From the NCBI GenBank assembly GCA_003222245.1, contig QHVH01000034.1:1-52453 (forward strand): 52,453 bases of DNA, given 5' to 3'. The translations under genes were made by a program, and so were the position numbers. How positions within the stretch are numbered: position 1 is the stretch's first letter; the number at the start of each line of letters is the position of its first letter. Below, one piece after another: positions 14,179 to 22,926 of this stretch. This stretch comes from Blastocatellia bacterium AA13 (lineage in GTDB: Bacteria; Acidobacteriota; Blastocatellia; UBA7656). A model generated the notes under the pieces. The model made no database searches, was not told the DNA's origin, and was given only the letters and a program-made list of their open reading frames with translations.

Positions 14179-17121
14179 CTAGAAGGCAAATCTCAAGGCT
14201 AACTCGACTTTTCGGGCCTGTAGCGCTCGATTCGAGAGCGCGAAAAACTCGGAGCCCAGCGTGCCGCTGTAGCCCGGAAAGTTCGTATGGTTGAGGATGT
14301 TTTGAATGTTTACGCTCATGGTCAGGTTGTATCGATGCCGCGTGTCATTGCCGAAGGCTCCGCCTCCGGGGCCTCCTGCTAACGCCCCGCCTCCAAATCC
14401 GCCTCCTCCTCCGCCGCGGCGACCACCGCCGCCTGCAGATCCGCCACCACCCCGATTACCACGTCCGGTGTTTCGCTGATTCTGGTCGCCGCCCTGTCCG
14501 TTATTGGCGGCTTGAGCTCCGAATGGCGCCGGCGCCGGACCGAATCCGATTGTCTTGGAAAAGTTCATGTTGACGTTGAGCTGGCCTGGCCCGTTGCCGA
14601 AGTTGCGCGGAATTATCTGCTCGCCGGGCACAGGATCAGGATTAAAGATACCTATTCGCGTAACGATGGCGCCCGGCGTACCTGCTGGAACGAGTGAAGG
14701 CCTGTCGATGAACGACGCATCCAGGTTGTTGTCGCGGCCGGTAACTATGTTAAAGGGCGGTCCCGACGTTACCGCGATGTACGGCGCAACTCGAACGTCC
14801 CAGGGGAGCGCGTACTGGCCTCCGACGAAGAATCGATGCCTAACGTCGAAACCGGCTCGCCCATATTCAGCGGATAGATCGAACGGATTGGCGGGAAGGC
14901 TATAGGCGCTGTCGGTGTCGCTGTTGGTCGAGGCGAGAATGTAGTTGCTGAATACCGAGAGGGTTCGCGAGAAATTCGACCGGAACGTCACCCTGAATTC
15001 GTTTCTGATCGAGCGGCCGGTGGATTCGAATTCCAGGATCTGTCCCTGAGATGGGTCGGGCCTTATGCCGCCCGAGCCGGGCGCGGGCGCATTGAGGTCG
15101 CGGCTTCTTAGCAGATGCACTCCACGCTGCCACGTATAACCTACCGACATGAACATGTTCTTCGGCAACTGCCTGTCGTAGCCGACCGTACCAATGATCG
15201 AATAAGGCGCGTTCAAATCGGCCGCTTTTATTCGCAGAGTTGAGAACCGCTCGAACACACCGTCTTGAGACGACACCGACACCGGCACGTTCGGAAAGAA
15301 AGCAGGGGAGGGAATCAACAGTTGCCGTTGATGAGCGCCATCGAGTCTGACCGCATCCAGCGTAATTCCGTTGTCGAGCCGGCTGTAGAATACCCCGCCG
15401 CCGGCTCGTATCGTGCTCCGTCCCTTCGCGTCGGCTTGCCAGGCAATGCCGACGCGTGGGGCGAAGTTCAATTTATCTTGAAGGTGTGTTTGAAATTCGT
15501 GTCGTAGGCCGTAGGAAAGAGTCACGCGGCGAGATAACTTCCAATCGTCCTGAGCAAACCAGGCCATCTCCCACTGCGAAAGGCCCGCGAATGGATCGCC
15601 GGTTGTAATTGAGAATTGCGACGGATGGTAACCGGGCAATTGCAGGAGAGTTCGTCGATACCGCTCGAGCGCGGTGATGGGCACGGCCTCGCCCGATGCG
15701 TCGTGGATTATGTTTCCGTTCGCATCTCGTTCGAAATCGGATCCGAACGTGAACGTGCCGCCGAAGTTGGCTCGATTCAAATTCTCGACGCGAACGGCGT
15801 CCGCGCGATAGCCGAATTTCAATACGTGCTTCTTGTGGGTGAATGTAAAGTTGTCAGTGAATTCCAGGTTGCTGTTTGTATTGTCGCTGAAGAGCGAACC
15901 CTGGTTTCCGCCGGACGTGAACGCATCAAAGACCGAGATCGCCGGCGCGTTGCTCAGCGATCGCGCGCCCGAGTCGCGGCGGCTCAATTCCATCCTTATC
16001 TCGTTCACCGAAGTTTCCGACGCTATAGTAGTCAGCGAAAATCGCAGCGTGTCATCGTGCGAGGTTCGATTGAACGCACGCTCCGGGAGATCGAAGCCGC
16101 CGCCCAGACCGGCATCCGACTGCACCGTGTTTGTATATCGGTAGGAGAAGCCCAGAGAGTGGCGCTTGGTCGCCAGAAAGTCGGTTCTCAATGTGAAATT
16201 TGTCGCGCGAGTAGGAGAGAGAATCGTAGTGCCGAATGGAACAGGCTGAAACGTCGTCGGATTTATGATCGTGGCATTGACGACGGCATTGTCATCCTGT
16301 TCGCGGCGATCCATATCGAAAAAGAACCCCCATCGATTTCTGATGATGGGCCCGTTGAAATTCCCGCTGTAATTGCGGACTTGAAGCGGAGCCCTGAAGG
16401 CGGCGGCGGCGTTTCTGCCGTTTAGCGACTCGTCATTGAAATTGACTCTAAATCCGCCATGAAACTTGTCCGAGCCCGGCTTGGTCACGATCTCGATGCG
16501 CCCGAATCCGATTTCGGAAAACTCGGCGGCGAACGGATTCGAGTTTATGCGGACCATCAGAATGGCTTCTTTCGGAGGGAGCCGTCCGCCTTCGCGGAAA
16601 CCGTCGACATAGAGCGAAGCGCTGCCGGGCACGCCGCTCGATCCAGCCATCTGTCGAAGCGTGTCGAGTAGTTCATCGGGATCGTCCGGCAGTGACTCCA
16701 GATCCTTCGGCGTCAGTGTAATGGCTGAGAGATTTTTGTCAGGCTCGGTCGAGATGGTCGCCGAATCGGGCTTCACTTCCATCTGCTCGTTGATGACGAC
16801 TTTTAGCGAAAAATTCAGCGGCCCGGGTTTTTTCGAGCCTGTCTCGATTTGTTGCGAGGCGGTTCCAAAACCGTCGGCGGTAACAGTCAGCGTATAGTTT
16901 CCCGCTGGCACGCCGGCCAACTTGTAATGACCGAGCTCGTCGGTGGTGGTCGTGCGCTTATTGCCCTTGCCGTCGTCGAGAGTGACGGTCGCGCCGCCCA
17001 GAATAGCGCCGGTCTCGTCCGTGACGGTGCCCGCGAGGTCGGTGGTCTGGGCCGTTGCGCGAATTGCAAAGCTGCCGAGCAGTAGAAGCGAGCACAAGAT
17101 TGTTGAGAGGGGCTTCTTCAT
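14179..17121 (-). CDS. TonB-dependent outer-membrane receptor with carboxypeptidase-like N-domain
   Basis: A 980-residue outer-membrane protein. It has a signal peptide (residues 1-24), a carboxypeptidase-regulatory-like beta-sandwich (about 25-110: DLAGTVTDETGAILGGATV), a plug region (SLPDDPDELLDTLRQMAG then LYVDGFREGGRLP) and a long beta-barrel ending in an aromatic-terminated strand (LALRFAF), the usual BAM signal. This is the Oar-like type abundant in Acidobacteriota. Residues 873-924 are a very glycine-rich stretch, probably a surface loop. The substrate is unknown. The cluster head encodes a sigma/anti-sigma pair and a Spy-like protein, and an EF-hand protein follows 11 nt downstream. 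The start is ATG with a weak AGGG upstream. Confidence 0.92.
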   Translation of the reverse strand: MKKPLSTILCSLLLLGSFAIRATAQTTDLAGTVTDETGAILGGATVTLDDGKGNKRTTTTDELGHYKLAGVPAGNYTLTVTADGFGTASQQIETGSKKPGPLNFSLKVVINEQMEVKPDSATISTEPDKNLSAITLTPKDLESLPDDPDELLDTLRQMAGSSGVPGSASLYVDGFREGGRLPPKEAILMVRINSNPFAAEFSEIGFGRIEIVTKPGSDKFHGGFRVNFNDESLNGRNAAAAFRAPLQVRNYSGNFNGPIIRNRWGFFFDMDRREQDDNAVVNATIINPTTFQPVPFGTTILSPTRATNFTLRTDFLATKRHSLGFSYRYTNTVQSDAGLGGGFDLPERAFNRTSHDDTLRFSLTTIASETSVNEIRMELSRRDSGARSLSNAPAISVFDAFTSGGNQGSLFSDNTNSNLEFTDNFTFTHKKHVLKFGYRADAVRVENLNRANFGGTFTFGSDFERDANGNIIHDASGEAVPITALERYRRTLLQLPGYHPSQFSITTGDPFAGLSQWEMAWFAQDDWKLSRRVTLSYGLRHEFQTHLQDKLNFAPRVGIAWQADAKGRSTIRAGGGVFYSRLDNGITLDAVRLDGAHQRQLLIPSPAFFPNVPVSVSSQDGVFERFSTLRIKAADLNAPYSIIGTVGYDRQLPKNMFMSVGYTWQRGVHLLRSRDLNAPAPGSGGIRPDPSQGQILEFESTGRSIRNEFRVTFRSNFSRTLSVFSNYILASTNSDTDSAYSLPANPFDLSAEYGRAGFDVRHRFFVGGQYALPWDVRVAPYIAVTSGPPFNIVTGRDNNLDASFIDRPSLVPAGTPGAIVTRIGIFNPDPVPGEQIIPRNFGNGPGQLNVNMNFSKTIGFGPAPAPFGAQAANNGQGGDQNQRNTGRGNRGGGGSAGGGGRRGGGGGGFGGGALAGGPGGGAFGNDTRHRYNLTMSVNIQNILNHTNFPGYSGTLGSEFFALSNRALQARKVELALRFAF

Positions 17122-17193
17122 ATTTACCCTGATGTGTTGGCCGAATGAAGCGACGACACGGCCGAAGGATGAAATCTTGCCAGACGGATGCGC

Positions 17194-17613
17194 TTACTTT
17201 CCGAAATGTTCTTTCATCTTTTCGCGTTTGGCGTCGGATTCCGCCACGAGCTCCTCGAATTTCGGCTTCTGTTCATCGGTGAGCAGCGCTCTGAGCCGAT
17301 CGCGGGACTGCTGCCGTATGACCCCGATCCGCGGATCGACGTCCCTCCTCACCTGGTCGTATTGAGAAAATGTCTCGTCGAGAATCGCTTTGACTTTGTC
17401 CCGCTGTTCGGAAGTCAAGCTGAGCTTTTTATCCATCTTGTCGAGGATATGGGCCTGAGGAGGGCCATTGTGGGTTCTTCCCCGGCTGCTATCGTCGGAA
17501 CCGGTTACGGTTCGATAGAGGCTCATGGAAAATCCACCGGCGAGGAAGCCAATTAAAAAGACCGCCAAGACTATGAATCGCGCTTTAGTTTTATTGAGAG
17601 ATTTACTTTCCAT
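17194..17613 (-). CDS. Membrane-anchored Spy/CpxP-like periplasmic protein
   Basis: The start is set at the ATG at 17613 (MESKSLNKTKARF), which overlaps the end of the anti-sigma gene by 11 nt; a longer frame upstream only reads through that gene. The 139-residue product has one N-terminal membrane segment (FIVLAVFLIGFLAGGF) followed by a helical periplasmic part with SLTSEQRDKVKAIL and LLTDEQKPKFEELV. These LTxxQ-type repeats characterise Spy/CpxP/CnrX-like proteins, which act as periplasmic chaperones or stress and metal sensors. Being translationally coupled to an anti-sigma factor, it may tune that factor; this is inferred from position only. Confidence 0.8.
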   Translation of the reverse strand: MESKSLNKTKARFIVLAVFLIGFLAGGFSMSLYRTVTGSDDSSRGRTHNGPPQAHILDKMDKKLSLTSEQRDKVKAILDETFSQYDQVRRDVDPRIGVIRQQSRDRLRALLTDEQKPKFEELVAESDAKREKMKEHFGK

Positions 17614-18136
17614 TGTCTTTCTCGTCCACTGCCACCAGGGATTCCAAAACATCGTCCGTAGTGGGTTGAGGTGTGTCGTAGAGATCGTGGAAGAGGACGC
17701 GCTCTGTCGGCCTGAGCATCGCGGAAGCTTCCTGTCGCGCAAGGTCGGCCTTCGGGACTCCCGCGCCCCAGATCAGCGTTGCGCCGATAATAACCGCCAA
17801 CAACAGCGTGAGCGCCGGCACGAGCTGTCGCGCGGTCAACCATAGAACGTTGGCGAGCCCGTCTTCAGCGGAATACGAGACCGCGCCGCCCTCCGCTTCT
17901 CGATAAATCCTGGCTCTTACCGCCGCGAAAAACTCGGGCCCGGGCTCAATCGGCACAACCGCGGATGAGGCATCCAGGACAATTTTCTCCAGCTTGAGCA
18001 GCGCATACTCGGCCGCGCAATTCGCGCAGTGATCCAGATGCCGTTCGATTTGAACATTGGCAAGTCCGGATAAAATCATCGGCCGAAGCCCTGCTCTTGC
18101 GTTGCGGCAGCTCATTTTCGAATCACCGCTTTTCAT
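17603..18136 (-). CDS. Anti-sigma factor with zinc-finger (ZAS) domain
   Basis: A 177-residue protein with the anti-sigma zinc-binding motif HLDHCANCAAEY (H-x3-C-x2-C) near residues 33-44, then one transmembrane segment (LVPALTLLLAVIIGATLIWGAG, about 105-127) and a periplasmic tail of about 50 residues. It should hold the ECF sigma factor at the inner membrane until a signal releases it. Its ATG overlaps the sigma-gene stop by four bases, a standard translational coupling. The tail ends 11 nt inside the next gene, the Spy-like protein. Confidence 0.88.
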   Translation of the reverse strand: MKSGDSKMSCRNARAGLRPMILSGLANVQIERHLDHCANCAAEYALLKLEKIVLDASSAVVPIEPGPEFFAAVRARIYREAEGGAVSYSAEDGLANVLWLTARQLVPALTLLLAVIIGATLIWGAGVPKADLARQEASAMLRPTERVLFHDLYDTPQPTTDDVLESLVAVDEKDNGK

Positions 18137-18933
18137 CTTGCACTCCTTTGCTTGCGTTCCGCCGAGGCCGTCAGCCTCTTCATGGCGGCTCTTAGCACCC
18201 TTCTTGCACGGAAGGCCCTGACTTTAACCTTTGACTGACCCCACCCTGTCATATCCGAAATTTCCTTGACGGAGAATCCATCTCTATCCATCAGCACCAG
18301 TACCACGCGATCTTCCGGAGCGAGCCTATTAAGCAACCGCTCCGAGATATCGAACGCTTCCAGCCGCCGTTGTTCGCTCGCGTGCCGGCTGCGCGCGGCC
18401 TGAACCATCTGCAATTCGAGCCATTCATCTTCACGCTCGGCCTGTTGGGGAAAGGGCTGTTCGGCTCGCCTTCGCTGAGCCCGCAACTGATCGTAGCAGG
18501 CGTTTACGGCTATCCGGGCGAGCCACGCTTCGAAGGATCGGCCAACCGTGTAACAGGACAGTGAGAAGAACGACTTTGTGAATACTTCCTGTGCGATGTC
18601 CTCTATAATGTCCCGGCGTCTGAAGAAGCTTCCTATAATATTGAAGATTCGCGAGCTGTGGCGTCTCACGAGCAATTCGAAAGCATCGTGATCGCCCGCG
18701 AGGCTCTTGCCAATCAGTTCGTCGTCGGCCGGGTTAGTGCGCTCGTTATCAGCTCGTTCCGATTCGGCTCGTTCCGAGACTGCCCGCGCCACTGCAACCG
18801 CCCGGTCGTGGCGATCCACACCGTCATTCGCCCGCACGTATTCGGTTTTTTCCACTGAAGGACCTGCCAGTGGCTGGGCTACGCTCATAGGTCTACCGCG
18901 GCTGCCGGATTTTTCCCTTAAATGACGCCCCAA
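18133..18933 (-). CDS. RNA polymerase sigma factor, ECF (sigma-70 family)
   Basis: A 266-residue ECF-type sigma factor. Region 2 is HDAFELLVRRHSSRIFNIIG to IIEDIAQEVFTKSFF, and region 4 is LNRLAPEDRVVLVLMDRDG followed by FSVKEISDMTGWGQSKVKVR, a clear helix-turn-helix. The N-terminal 70 residues are an Arg/Glu/Ala-rich extension (RAVSERAESERADNERT) not needed for the fold, so the start is uncertain: TTG at 18933 gives the longest frame, and ATG at 18888 would give 251 residues. The following gene is its probable anti-sigma factor. The operon continues into a Spy-like protein, TonB receptor and EF-hand protein, all likely targets or co-regulated partners. Confidence 0.9.
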   Translation of the reverse strand: MGRHLREKSGSRGRPMSVAQPLAGPSVEKTEYVRANDGVDRHDRAVAVARAVSERAESERADNERTNPADDELIGKSLAGDHDAFELLVRRHSSRIFNIIGSFFRRRDIIEDIAQEVFTKSFFSLSCYTVGRSFEAWLARIAVNACYDQLRAQRRRAEQPFPQQAEREDEWLELQMVQAARSRHASEQRRLEAFDISERLLNRLAPEDRVVLVLMDRDGFSVKEISDMTGWGQSKVKVRAFRARRVLRAAMKRLTASAERKQRSAR

Positions 18934-19472
18934 GCTCTTAGCGCCCCTTCTCTAGCTTCATCCTGATGACGACGGCCGACAGGCTGCCGCACCTTATTAG
19001 TCTGAAGCAATCAGGGGCTCGATGCAATCCGACGCGAGAAGGCGATTTGCGGAGCGATCTCGAATCAAGGATCGAGCCAGGGATCTTCACATGAGTTTCT
19101 GCAAAGAACGTTTAAGCGCTTGCTTCTACTTGCCGCACTCGGGCCGCTTACTACTGGCCCTCCGACCAGTTAAGACGCGCGAGGGCAGCTAGCGGTTACC
19201 GAAATGTCGGATCAGGATGCCGGGGCCGGAAATGGTGCGTTTATCCGATTCCAGGACTCTTACCAGTGAGTCGTTCCAGTGATTTCGGAAGAAGGAGTCC
19301 CGAAGGGTAAAAAGGGCGTTGCGCCGTGGCGAAAAGGGCCTCAACACTTCTCCTCGGGCTGCTTTCTTTGGGCGCCGGCAATGTCGCCCGGCTTCCCGTG
19401 GATGCTGTAGCATCGTCGATGGCACACTGATATAGTAATTAATAGCTAAGGAATTGATTTGGAGTGGACTAA
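18934..19472. other. Intergenic spacer between divergent sigma and small-protein genes
   Basis: About 540 bp with no convincing gene. A minus-strand frame at 19189-19494 lacks a ribosome binding site and overlaps the start of the small plus-strand gene. The region should contain the sigma-operon promoter. A TATAGT-like hexamer lies about 40 bp before the small gene. Confidence 0.45.
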
Positions 19473-19703
19473 ATGGCAGCCGAAACGAACTCAATCAAAG
19501 TCGAGCCTGATGTCGCCAATGCTTATAACTCAGCATCTCAAGAAGACCAACAGAAAATACAATTGTTGATACGACTTTGGCTTCAAGAGTTTGCGACACT
19601 ACCTAGCCTATCGCTGACCGAAGTGATGGACCTAATCAGCGACCGCGCGCAATCACGCGGCCTCACGCCGGAAATACTGGACTCGATATTAAATGAAGGC
19701 TGA
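19473..19703 (+). CDS. Small antitoxin-like protein of unknown function
   Basis: A 76-residue acidic helical protein starting at an ATG with GGAG eight bases upstream. The C-terminal half (LTEVMDLISDRAQSRGLTPEILDSIL) resembles short proteins common in cyanobacteria and other phyla that are often paired with PIN or RelE-type toxins. No toxin gene lies next to it here: downstream there is only about 100 bp before the convergent ACT gene. It may be an orphan antitoxin or a solitary regulator. The family resemblance is from memory and moderate. Confidence 0.65.
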   Translation: MAAETNSIKVEPDVANAYNSASQEDQQKIQLLIRLWLQEFATLPSLSLTEVMDLISDRAQSRGLTPEILDSILNEG

Positions 19704-19801
19704 CTTACGATTCCTATTGCCGCAGGAATTTCTCAACCGCACTTGGCCACAGCGCGCCTGAACAAAAACTAGGTTAGAGCGCCGTTACCGTTATATTTTG
19801 G

Positions 19802-20191
19802 CTATGAATTGACGAGGTGTCCCTGCTGAGTGAGCGCCAGGGTTGCTTTTTCCAGATCATCCTCTTTGACCATTATATATTCGGTCTTATAAGTGGAGAT
19901 CACGAATATGCTGACGCCGGCGTCGGCCAGCGGGTTGGTGATCGCTGCCATAATGCCTGTGATCGTGAAGTCAAGCGGGCCTTCCAATTCGAGACATTTC
20001 CAACCCTGATCCTGGCGCGTGTCGGAAGGCACGTTTTCCTCCCGGCAGACTACAGAAAGCTCGCCGTCGTCGAGCGTGACCGAAAAGAAATGGCCGTGGG
20101 TGACCCAATCCGGTATGCCCGGCCGCTCTTCCAAACGGCAGATGGAGAAGAGCCCGTCGAGAATTGAAAGAGTCATTCTGGCGTCAACCAT
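19802..20191 (-). CDS. ACT-domain protein
   Basis: A 129-residue protein with two consecutive ACT-like halves. The second is clear: LEGPLDFTITGIMAAITNPL then GVSIFVISTYKTEYIMVKEDDLEKA, the pattern of ACT_7/aspartate-kinase-like regulatory proteins. The first half (TLSILDGLFSICRLEE, then FFSVTLDDGELSVVCRE) resembles the N-terminal half of the same stand-alone family. Such proteins probably bind amino acids. It lies 60 nt downstream of the AAA+ ATPase gene on the same strand and may be co-transcribed with it, but a role in the same process is not evident. Confidence 0.82.
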   Translation of the reverse strand: MVDARMTLSILDGLFSICRLEERPGIPDWVTHGHFFSVTLDDGELSVVCREENVPSDTRQDQGWKCLELEGPLDFTITGIMAAITNPLADAGVSIFVISTYKTEYIMVKEDDLEKATLALTQQGHLVNS

Positions 20192-20251
20192 TGAATTGCT
20201 CCTGTAAAGCCGGCTGTTTCTACTAAGGAATCTCTTCGCGCCGCAGACAAA

Positions 20252-21964
20252 CTATCTGATGAACGCGCGGAGAGCTTCGATGCGCTGGCTCAAGTCGCTC
20301 GGTGAAAGTTTTCTGTATGCTTCCGGGACCATTTCCCTGGAGGTAGCTTCACGAGCCGCGACGAGCGCTTGATACTCTATTGCCATCTCGTCTCGGGCCG
20401 GAGTGAATTCCTTTGCAACGGAGGCCACATCTTCGTTTGTAATCTTTTTGCGGCCCCCGGCGCGCGCCACTCTCCGCGCCCTGATCAACATTGCTTCGAT
20501 ATCGGCCCCCGAAAGCGTCAACTCATTTCGAGTTATTGGAAACCAGTCCGTGACTTCGCTTTCGATCTCGTTTTTCCGGATCATTGCCTCCACTATCGCC
20601 TGTCGGTCTTCTTCCGAATCGGGATAGAAAAGCGAAATGTGTTCTTCCGCGCGTCCCTGTCGTTTCAGATCGATTGGAAGCAGGTCGGGTCGGCTCGTCA
20701 TCAATATCCAGAGAATGCGCCCGCGGTTGCGAGTGTCGCCCATGGCCGCCGCGAGCTTCGAGAATACGCGGGCGTCAACCCCGGAATCGCCTCCGCCCTC
20801 GCGGGTGCCGAGCGTCGCATCGGCTTCGTCTACAATAACGACGATTGGCGCGAGCGTCTGAAGGAGATTCAGGATTTTCTCGAGATTGGCTTCGCTCGAA
20901 CCTACCCATCGTTCGCGAAAATTCTTGAAAGCGACAACGTTCATTCCGCAGTCGTGAGCAAATGATTGCGCGAGAAAAGTCTTGCCGGTTCCGACGGGTC
21001 CGGAGATCAGGATTCCCATCGGCGCTTCTTCGATCAGACCCTGCGCAATAGTGTCCGCTATGGAGCGCAAGAACTCCTTTGCCTTGCTCATGCCGCCGAC
21101 GGAATCAAGACCGAACTTAGGCTGAACGAATTCGACCAGCCCAACGCATTCGGATTCGATCAACTCTTTTTTCTTATGGCGGATGCTGTCGAGCGTCAGC
21201 GTCTCGCCGGTAGTCGCCGCGCTTCTAATCAGCGAATTCAGATGTACGCGGTTGAGCCCGGAGGTCATCAGTGAGAGCTGTTCGCCCGTAACTTCCATCT
21301 TTATCGCCGGCGTTTGCTCAACCATATGAGTGATGAAGTCGAGCCGCTCCGAATCATTGGGGTAGGGTATCTCGATAGACGCCAGCCGCGAATTGTCTCG
21401 AATCCGCGGATGAATGTCTGCTCTATTCTCGGCGACGAGTATGACGATGTTGTCCTTCTTCAAGAGACGGGAGCTGGTTATCCAACGCTGCAGAGCGACC
21501 AGGTTGGTTCGATCGTCGCTCGACATATAGCTGACTTCGCCGGCCGGTATTATGGTTTCGAGGAAGTTAATAATGACCGCGACCTGATCTCCATAAAGCA
21601 GGAAGTGCTCTATGAGCGGAAGCGCTCTGGCCGGATCCTTTGGAAGTTGTTTAAGCGCATCGCGTCCCATCAGGGGATCGGCGATGCGAAGCTGAGTTAT
21701 GAAAGCCCGTTCAGCTTCCGATGAGCCGAACTTGATCCCTTCGCTCCGGTTGTAGGTCAGCAGTAGCTTGGTTCCCACCAGCTCGCGCTGAAGAAAATTC
21801 AGCAGGCTGATGTACTCGTTTCCAGCCGCCTTCACGAGATCGTAGATGGCATTGTGCAGTAAGAAATGGCTCGACTCTCCCGCGTAGTATTTCCGGGCCA
21901 TTTGTGCGGCCCAACCGGGCAACTGATCGATCTCGTCTAACAATAATCTTCTTGGTGTCGCCAT
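20252..21964 (-). CDS. AAA+ ATPase with degenerate first module (Vps4/FtsH-like second module)
   Basis: A 570-residue protein from the ATG at 21964; a TTG at 21997 would add 11 residues. The N-terminal half looks like an AAA module without a P-loop (VVYLVKA-type helices, NIVILVAENRADIHPRIRD, RLASIEIPYPNDSERLDFI). The C-terminal half is a full AAA domain: GPVGTGKT Walker A at 322-329, VVIVDEAD Walker B at about 375-382, sensor-1 TSRPDLL and an arginine-finger region LKRQGRAEE. A helical lid follows (LSGADIEAMLIRARRVA). It is the last core gene of an operon starting with pspA, so it may remodel or disassemble the PspA polymer, as Vps4 does for ESCRT-III. That role is inference. Confidence 0.85.
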   Translation of the reverse strand: MATPRRLLLDEIDQLPGWAAQMARKYYAGESSHFLLHNAIYDLVKAAGNEYISLLNFLQRELVGTKLLLTYNRSEGIKFGSSEAERAFITQLRIADPLMGRDALKQLPKDPARALPLIEHFLLYGDQVAVIINFLETIIPAGEVSYMSSDDRTNLVALQRWITSSRLLKKDNIVILVAENRADIHPRIRDNSRLASIEIPYPNDSERLDFITHMVEQTPAIKMEVTGEQLSLMTSGLNRVHLNSLIRSAATTGETLTLDSIRHKKKELIESECVGLVEFVQPKFGLDSVGGMSKAKEFLRSIADTIAQGLIEEAPMGILISGPVGTGKTFLAQSFAHDCGMNVVAFKNFRERWVGSSEANLEKILNLLQTLAPIVVIVDEADATLGTREGGGDSGVDARVFSKLAAAMGDTRNRGRILWILMTSRPDLLPIDLKRQGRAEEHISLFYPDSEEDRQAIVEAMIRKNEIESEVTDWFPITRNELTLSGADIEAMLIRARRVARAGGRKKITNEDVASVAKEFTPARDEMAIEYQALVAAREATSREMVPEAYRKLSPSDLSQRIEALRAFIR

Positions 21965-22054
21965 AGGGGAATTTTTATGGGTCAATCCAACCGGCAAAGG
22001 CGGCGGGATTCAATCCGGCTCGCCTCGACTTTTACTGCTTAGTTGCTGATCAGT

Positions 22055-22897
22055 TTACTGCCGCTGTGCAACGGGCGGTCTGATCGGCTCCACCGGAGTG
22101 CGATCCGCAAGGTCGAAGCTGTTGAATACGGGAGCCGTCTGCTCCAGGATTTCTTTGGTCAGCTCAATTGAGGACAGGAGCGATTCGAAATCGAGCGACG
22201 ATATATGCTCGGGAGTCGGCATCGTTATGACCTGATCGTTTACCAGTGCGAAGAAACTCTCGATTGATTGCAACTGGGCTTCCACCCGTTTCACCGATCG
22301 TTCTATATCGTTCGTCGTCTGAAGTCTTTTATTGAGGAACTCGAGATTTTTTTCGTAAAGCCCGGCCGTAGTTTCGTCCGGGGCTGTCTGCATCGCTCGT
22401 TCCGCCTGATTGATTTGATTTTGAATCATCTGTCGATTAACGGATCGGACGTGATTTTTTAGACGACGATAGGTATCGAGGAAATCGACAAAAGACTCCC
22501 ACGCGCCTTCAAGGCTCCGAATCTGATCCGGCACCTCTTCAACACGGGTGAATTTCTTATAGTTGCTATAAATCTGATTTTTCAACCAGCGGAGGTATTC
22601 GACCGCTTCGCGCTCTCGCGGATCAAACTCGCGTATCAAAGCCTCGCGTCGCCGGCCTCGGTCCGCAAGCTCGCGGCGTCTGACCCGCCTGGCGACGACC
22701 CGCCTGTAAGCGGTCGTTGCCGGAAGAGTGGCGAGATACAAAGACTCGAGGGCGGTTCCCCCGGCGAGCGGTATCCAGGATAGATCCGTATGTCCGACCG
22801 TGCTTGTGTAGACCGCGGCGGCTACGCATACGACCAACCCCCATATGTTGAGCGGTTCCTTGAGAGCTTCCTTTACGTAACTGACCTTCTCAGCCAT
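22055..22897 (-). CDS. Membrane-associated coiled-coil protein in the PspA/AAA+ operon
   Basis: A 280-residue protein I do not recognise as a named family. The N-terminus has two hydrophobic segments (IWGLVVCVAAAVYTSTVGH, and IPLAGGTALESLYLATLPA), followed by a very basic stretch (VVARRVRRRELADRGRRRE). About 200 residues of predicted helix/coiled coil come next (EREAVEYLRWLKNQIYSNY, NQINQAERAMQTAPDE). The last 20 residues are Pro-rich (PVEPIRPPVAQRQ). It starts 29 nt downstream of pspA and ends about 90 nt before the AAA+ start. It could be the membrane anchor or adaptor linking PspA polymers to the ATPase. Confidence 0.75.
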   Translation of the reverse strand: MAEKVSYVKEALKEPLNIWGLVVCVAAAVYTSTVGHTDLSWIPLAGGTALESLYLATLPATTAYRRVVARRVRRRELADRGRRREALIREFDPREREAVEYLRWLKNQIYSNYKKFTRVEEVPDQIRSLEGAWESFVDFLDTYRRLKNHVRSVNRQMIQNQINQAERAMQTAPDETTAGLYEKNLEFLNKRLQTTNDIERSVKRVEAQLQSIESFFALVNDQVITMPTPEHISSLDFESLLSSIELTKEILEQTAPVFNSFDLADRTPVEPIRPPVAQRQ

Positions 22898-22926
22898 ATC
22901 GAACCCAGTCGCTAACCGGGATCATT

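Noticed and set aside
15616-16425. Plus-strand 269-codon frame
   Set aside because: Antisense shadow of the TonB receptor.
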